Assembly (NCBI GenBank): GCA_025350105.1
Contig: JANXYJ010000017.1
Coordinates: 1 to 57,213, forward strand
Direction of reading: 5' to 3'
DNA from: Terriglobia bacterium
GTDB lineage: Bacteria; Acidobacteriota; Terriglobia; Bryobacterales; Bryobacteraceae
Length of the DNA: 57,213 bases
Below the pieces are notes generated by a model. It did no database searches. It saw only the letters and a program-made list of their open reading frames with translations, and had not been told where the DNA came from. Positions 53,762 to 57,213 of the stretch are shown here, piece after piece; position 1 is the first letter of the stretch; every line of letters begins with the position of its first letter. Made by a program: the position numbers and the translations under genes.

Positions 53762-55078
53762 GTGCCGACAGAAAAGTCAAGAGCGCGGGTGGCCAGAACC
53801 TGGAACGCGTTCCTCGGCCTGATTCTGGCCAACGGTCTCGCTTTGCCAGCACAGCAGCTCACCGCCAATCAGCATCAGCTCAACCTGGCTTCCTTCGAGC
53901 AGGTCTGGACCACCATTCGCGATAAGCACTGGGACGAAAAGCCCGGAGGCCTGGATTGGCAGGCCATTCACGGCGAATTCAGCCCGCGCATGGAGCAGGC
54001 CGCCAGCATGGAGGAATCCCGCGCAGTGCTGCGCGAAATGCTGGGGCGCCTGCATCAAACCCACTTCGGCATTCTGAGTTCGTCGTCCTACGGAGAGGTG
54101 GATCCCGATGGCGGGGGCGAGGGCACCAGTGGCATCGACGTGCGGGTATTGGATGGCCGCGCCATCGTCACTGAAGTGGAGCCCGGCGGGGCAGCCGCGC
54201 GCGCGGGCGTCAAAACGGGTTGGGAGATCATAAGTGTTGACGGCCGCGAACTACGGCCGCTGATCACAAAACTGCAGGCGGATAGCGCCGTGCACGAACT
54301 GCAGTTGACACGGGCGGTATTGGCTCGGGTAACGGGTTCGGCGGGTGTGACGCGGCGTTTTGTATTTTCCGATTGGGCAGGGCCCATCCTGAAAGACTTG
54401 ACGCTGCAAAAGCCGCGCGGCGAAATGGCGGGCTTCGGAAACCTGCCGCCGCAACCGGTCTGGTTTTCAGCCACACGGATTGGGCCCGGAAACAAAATCG
54501 CGCTGATCCGTTTGACGGTTTTTCTGGATCTGGTGCGGGTGATGAATCAGTTTGGCGAAGCGGTTCGCTCTTGTGCTGACTGCAAGGGCATCATCATCGA
54601 CCTGCGCGGCAACCCGGGTGGCATCGGCGGCATGGCCATGGGCATGGCGGGCTGGCTGATTGATCCTTCACAAAAAACTCAGCCGGATCTTCGCCTGGGC
54701 AGCATGTACCTTCGCGGGCAAGCCCTGAAGTTTTTCATCAACCCGCGCGTGGATGCCTTCACAGGCAAGGTGGCGATACTGGTGGACGGCAACTCCGCAT
54801 CAACTTCTGAAATTTTCACCGGTGGCTTGCAAGACCTGCACCGCGCTCGTGTTTTCGGCACCAAAACCGCGGCAGCCGCGTTGCCCTCCGTCATCACGCG
54901 CCTGCCCAACGGCGACGGTTTCCAATACGCAGTGGCGAACTACATTTCCGAAGGCGGCAAGGCGCTGGAAGGGAATGGCGTGACGCCAGATGTAGAGGTG
55001 AAACTCACGCGGGAAGGGCTGCTGGAGGGGCATGATGCGGTGGTGGATGCGGCGGCGGGGTGGGTGATGGGTAAGTGA
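53762..55078 (+). CDS. S41 family peptidase (PDZ domain)
   Basis: A 438-residue exported peptidase. A signal-like segment (about residues 14-32) is followed by a helical region, then a PDZ domain (RAIVTEVEPGGAAARAGVKTGWEIISVDGREL, about 138-170). The S41 core has IIIDLRGNPGG (about 280) and VDGNSASTSEIFTGGLQDL (about 341), which carries the catalytic serine. The Lys of the C-terminal-protease type (TFGKG) is not seen; the loop reads GTKTAAAALPS, closer to IRBP/tricorn-like S41 members. Start GTG 53762. The last 45 codons recur, diverged, at 55840-55980 beyond a higBA module. Confidence 0.9.
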   Translation: MPTEKSRARVARTWNAFLGLILANGLALPAQQLTANQHQLNLASFEQVWTTIRDKHWDEKPGGLDWQAIHGEFSPRMEQAASMEESRAVLREMLGRLHQTHFGILSSSSYGEVDPDGGGEGTSGIDVRVLDGRAIVTEVEPGGAAARAGVKTGWEIISVDGRELRPLITKLQADSAVHELQLTRAVLARVTGSAGVTRRFVFSDWAGPILKDLTLQKPRGEMAGFGNLPPQPVWFSATRIGPGNKIALIRLTVFLDLVRVMNQFGEAVRSCADCKGIIIDLRGNPGGIGGMAMGMAGWLIDPSQKTQPDLRLGSMYLRGQALKFFINPRVDAFTGKVAILVDGNSASTSEIFTGGLQDLHRARVFGTKTAAAALPSVITRLPNGDGFQYAVANYISEGGKALEGNGVTPDVEVKLTREGLLEGHDAVVDAAAGWVMGK

Positions 55079-55091
55079 TGGGATAGTATTT

Positions 55092-55439
55092 CTAACTCGC
55101 CTTCGCAATCCCGCGCGTCGTTCGGGCCTTTATCGGTACCGCGCGAAGCTCCAGCCTCCGGTTCAGCGCACCAGCGATCCTGCGCAGCATCGCCAGCGAG
55201 CCTTCGTAGTCGGCTTGTTCCAGGCGGCAGATCACGCTTGCCGTGGTACCGACTTTCTTGGCAAGCTCACGTTGGCTGAGGCCGGCTTTTTTACGAAGAT
55301 CGTAAACCAGTTGAGCAGCCTCAATATTTACAATTTCGTCATCAAGCATCGTCCGGCGCACAGTGTCAGAGCCGACGAATTTTCCGATCAGCTGATCTAA
55401 CGCGTCGTTCTTGGAAGCCTTCTTTCCGGTAGCCATCAT
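55092..55439 (-). CDS. HigA-type antitoxin (XRE HTH)
   Basis: A 115-residue protein with an XRE helix-turn-helix, KKAGLSQRELAKKVGTTASVICRLEQ (about residues 50-75). It lies directly after the toxin gene in the toxin-first order usual for higBA. The N-terminal 45 residues precede the HTH; the C-terminus is basic. It probably represses the module through an inverted repeat at 55812-55827. Confidence 0.9.
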   Translation of the reverse strand: MMATGKKASKNDALDQLIGKFVGSDTVRRTMLDDEIVNIEAAQLVYDLRKKAGLSQRELAKKVGTTASVICRLEQADYEGSLAMLRRIAGALNRRLELRAVPIKARTTRGIAKAS

Positions 55440-55805
55440 TCACCCCTTCCAACCATGTGCTTTCGGGTTCGCCTCATATTTCTTCTTACGCTCGATTGCC
55501 CGCTCGATTTCAGCCAGCGGAACTGAGGATTCTTTTACCAGCCCGTGCGAAATGACAACCAGGTTCTTGCCGCTGAAAAAGTATAGAATCCGATAGTTCA
55601 CACCCTGCTGCGTGGGGCGAAGTTCATAAATGCCGTCACGCAACAAATCAGCAATCGGGCGGCGCAACTCGTGCCCTTTCGATCGCAAGAGAAGAACCTG
55701 CCCGAGACACTTTGCCTGCGCCTTCACCGGCAGCGTATTCAACCAGCGCTCAAAGAGAACCGTCTCGCCTTCTTTGTAGAACACAACCTCAGTTTGAGGC
55801 ACCAA
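55440..55805 (-). CDS. HigB-type toxin (Gp49-like, RelE superfamily)
   Basis: A 121-residue toxin of the phage Gp49/HigB family: VVFYKEGETVLFERWLNTLP, LLRDGIYELRPTQQGVNYRILYFFSGKNLVVISHGLVKES, and the helical tail EIERAIERKKKYE. These are the RelE-type fold with ribosome-dependent mRNA cleavage in relatives. The start reads TTG at 55805 or GTG at 55802. The stop is 0 bases from the antitoxin start, so the pair is translated together. Confidence 0.9.
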   Translation of the reverse strand: MVPQTEVVFYKEGETVLFERWLNTLPVKAQAKCLGQVLLLRSKGHELRRPIADLLRDGIYELRPTQQGVNYRILYFFSGKNLVVISHGLVKESSVPLAEIERAIERKKKYEANPKAHGWKG

Positions 55806-55811
55806 TTCATG

Positions 55812-55827
55812 TTCGCAGTTTTGCGAA
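55812..55827. promoter_or_regulatory. Operator-like inverted repeat upstream of higBA
   Basis: TTCGCA (55812-55817) and TGCGAA (55822-55827) with a 4-base spacer, 7 bases upstream of the higB start. The geometry (equal arms, 4-base spacer) equals that of the repeat before the AbrB-Doc module although the sequence differs. Confidence 0.55.
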
Positions 55828-55839
55828 TGTCGGTCAACC

Positions 55840-55980
55840 GCGAACTACATTTCCGAAGGGGGCAAGGCGCTGGAAGGGAATGGCGTGACTCCTGATGTAG
55901 AGGTGAAACTCACGCGGGAAGGGCTGCTGGCCGGGCACGATGCGGTAGTGGACGCAGCGGTGGGGTGGATTGGTAAGTAA
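55840..55980 (+). pseudogene. Truncated duplicate of the S41 peptidase 3' end
   Basis: The 45 codons here, reading NYISEGGKALEGNGVTPD and onwards to GWIGK and TAA, match the tail of the S41 peptidase gene (54935-55078) with roughly one base in ten changed and mostly silent. One codon is lacking before the end. The 5' part of the copy is missing: it begins abruptly after the higBA operator region. It is therefore a relic of a second S41 gene or a partial duplication. Confidence 0.9.
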
Positions 55981-55986
55981 CGCGCC

Positions 55987-57057
55987 TTAGGCGCGGAGAG
56001 GGATCCCCGATATGAGGACGTTTTGTCGCGCAGTTTCTTCGGCGATACCAGCCTTGACGAGGGCTGACACGAACGCTTCTTTCATTGGTAACGAATACTG
56101 AGATGGGCCGATAATCAACCGGTCGAATAGTTTCGCGAATTCCAGGCCGGCCAGTTCCGGCGTACCTCCGTTGATTGACTTTCCACCGTCCAGCGGTAAC
56201 AAGTGAACCAACTGTGGTACACCACCGATCACCTTGGTGGCGGAATTCATTTTGTAATTTGGCGAAGTAATTTCAGGGACATATATAGCCCTCCACTCTC
56301 GCTCTTCCTTAAACCCCTCATGCTTCATGCAAGTAACGCCCGCCGGGATCATACTTTGAACAAAAGCGCGAAGTAAGTTAGGGTTCTGAGATTTCAGAAA
56401 ATCCCGTTTTTCGAAGATGCTAGCTAGGATCGCCTGGATATTATCAAGCGCACGTTCATCACTAAGATACGACACGGGAGTGAACATTAAACCTAATTGC
56501 TCCGCACCGATTTCACCCCACGGAATTTTAAATACAAGACCAACCCTCCCGAGGCCGCCACCAAATCCCCGCCACATCGAGAGCCTCCCATGGAGGTCCT
56601 CGCTCGCGTCGTGTACCGACATCGACGTGATGTAGGTCTGGGAGTGGATGGATTGCCACTTTTCATAAAAGAAACCAAGAGCGTCCGTAGCCCCATTTTC
56701 TATACAGTCGTCGAGTGTGGAGGTGAACGTCTCTCTTCTGTTGGTATCTTGGAGGAACCTTTTCCAAATGTCGAAACCATGCTCAACCTCGCGGTAATCG
56801 GACATGCATCGCGCGTTGCGCATCCATAAACACGCGGTTCCTATAATGCTAAGCGCTGCCTCCGCCGACGTGTAATGAACGAATTTCGCAGAGGCGCAGA
56901 CGATGCCGGTATCTGGATCCTTTGGATAGAGTTCATTCCGCTGCCTCCTTAGCTCCGGTGAAAAAATTTCGTCGAGCTTTTGGATAAGCTGCATTTCCTG
57001 TTCATTCATAAAGCCGTCGCCGAATGTATCGTCTCCGCTCTTCTTCGAAGCCATCAT
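55987..57057 (-). CDS. DUF2971-domain protein
   Basis: A protein of about 356 residues with the DUF2971 pattern: KFVHYTSAEAALSIIGTACLWMRNARCMSDYREVEHG (about residue 58), SMWRGFGGGLGRVGLVFKI (about 160), and HEGFKEEREWRAIYV (about 260). The function of the domain is unknown; it is often in mobile or defence-type regions. ATG at 57057 or 57054 is chosen, because the frame upstream to 57192 is unlike a protein start. Base composition is more AT-rich than the core genes, suggesting transfer. It stands next to the higBA and S41 relic region. Confidence 0.8.
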   Translation of the reverse strand: MMASKKSGDDTFGDGFMNEQEMQLIQKLDEIFSPELRRQRNELYPKDPDTGIVCASAKFVHYTSAEAALSIIGTACLWMRNARCMSDYREVEHGFDIWKRFLQDTNRRETFTSTLDDCIENGATDALGFFYEKWQSIHSQTYITSMSVHDASEDLHGRLSMWRGFGGGLGRVGLVFKIPWGEIGAEQLGLMFTPVSYLSDERALDNIQAILASIFEKRDFLKSQNPNLLRAFVQSMIPAGVTCMKHEGFKEEREWRAIYVPEITSPNYKMNSATKVIGGVPQLVHLLPLDGGKSINGGTPELAGLEFAKLFDRLIIGPSQYSLPMKEAFVSALVKAGIAEETARQNVLISGIPLRA

Positions 57058-57213
57058 AGCGGATTGCGGGTGATCGAACGCCACGATGACTCCTGTGGTA
57101 ACAAATGCGTTACCATAAAGACTACGGTTAGGTATGCCCCTCACACATGATTTCAAAGAGACCATTCGCGCCCGGGCACAACACGATGCCAAATTCCGCC
57201 GCGCTCTGTTAAC
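57058..57213. other. Window edge, no gene assigned
   Basis: The frame of the DUF2971 gene remains open into this part but with unnatural composition. The promoter of that gene is expected here. Confidence 0.35.

Overview
The window is a moderately GC-rich bacterial chromosome segment that contains the likely replication origin region. Three things suggest an Acidobacteriota member of the Bryobacterales/Solibacter type. One is the secreted-protein family at 43133-43924 and 45257-46096, which I associate with that group. The second is the density of glycosyltransferase genes. The third is a Gram-negative lipid-transport operon (mlaE-mlaF-mlaD). The taxonomic call is inference from gene content; no rRNA gene is present.

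Layout. 0-4.6 kb: uvrA, a deoxyhypusine-synthase-like gene and a CPBP protease, joined by overlapping TTGA stop/start codons. 4.5-8.2 kb (minus): MlaE/MlaF/MlaD phospholipid transport plus a ChbG/YdjC deacetylase. 8.2-14.6 kb: housekeeping and transport genes (P1/S58 peptidase, GT2 glycosyltransferase, TPR membrane protein, heme A synthase, MFS transporter). 14.7-19 kb: mnmG-rsmG-parA-parB with two parS sites, then tRNA-Met. 19.2-29.9 kb: a surface-polysaccharide region. It has a Wzt-like ATPase with a C-terminal sugar-binding domain, a methyltransferase with an exact 28-residue coiled-coil repeat, a two-domain glycosyltransferase, and a minus-strand run of four glycosyltransferases, alanine racemase and a small secreted protein. 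30-36.6 kb: gyrB, dnaN and dnaA (all minus), a candidate oriC of about 0.6 kb with DnaA-box-like sites, and tRNA-Gly.

37-47 kb: an HlyD adaptor and a MacB-like ATPase without a permease, a winged-helix/AAA ATPase, an amino-acid permease, a Dabb protein, two related secreted proteins, an NTF2-like protein and an MBL-fold protein with an altered metal motif. 47-57 kb is accessory in character. It holds three toxin-antitoxin modules (MazEF-type, AbrB-Doc, HigBA), an alpha/beta hydrolase, a response regulator, a STAS/RsbW partner-switching pair, an S41 peptidase and a DUF2971 protein.

The most notable signals are these. (1) A WbdD/Wzt-like chain-termination pair whose methyltransferase carries three tryptophans spaced exactly 28 residues apart. 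(2) A higBA module lying between an S41 peptidase gene and a diverged copy of that gene's last 45 codons. (3) Recurrent 18-bp tandem repeats, unrelated in sequence, in several genes and one intergenic region. (4) Operator-like inverted repeats next to two toxin-antitoxin modules. (5) An inverted repeat that could hide the ribosome binding site of the AAA ATPase gene. All function calls are from reading sequence motifs; no database search was possible.
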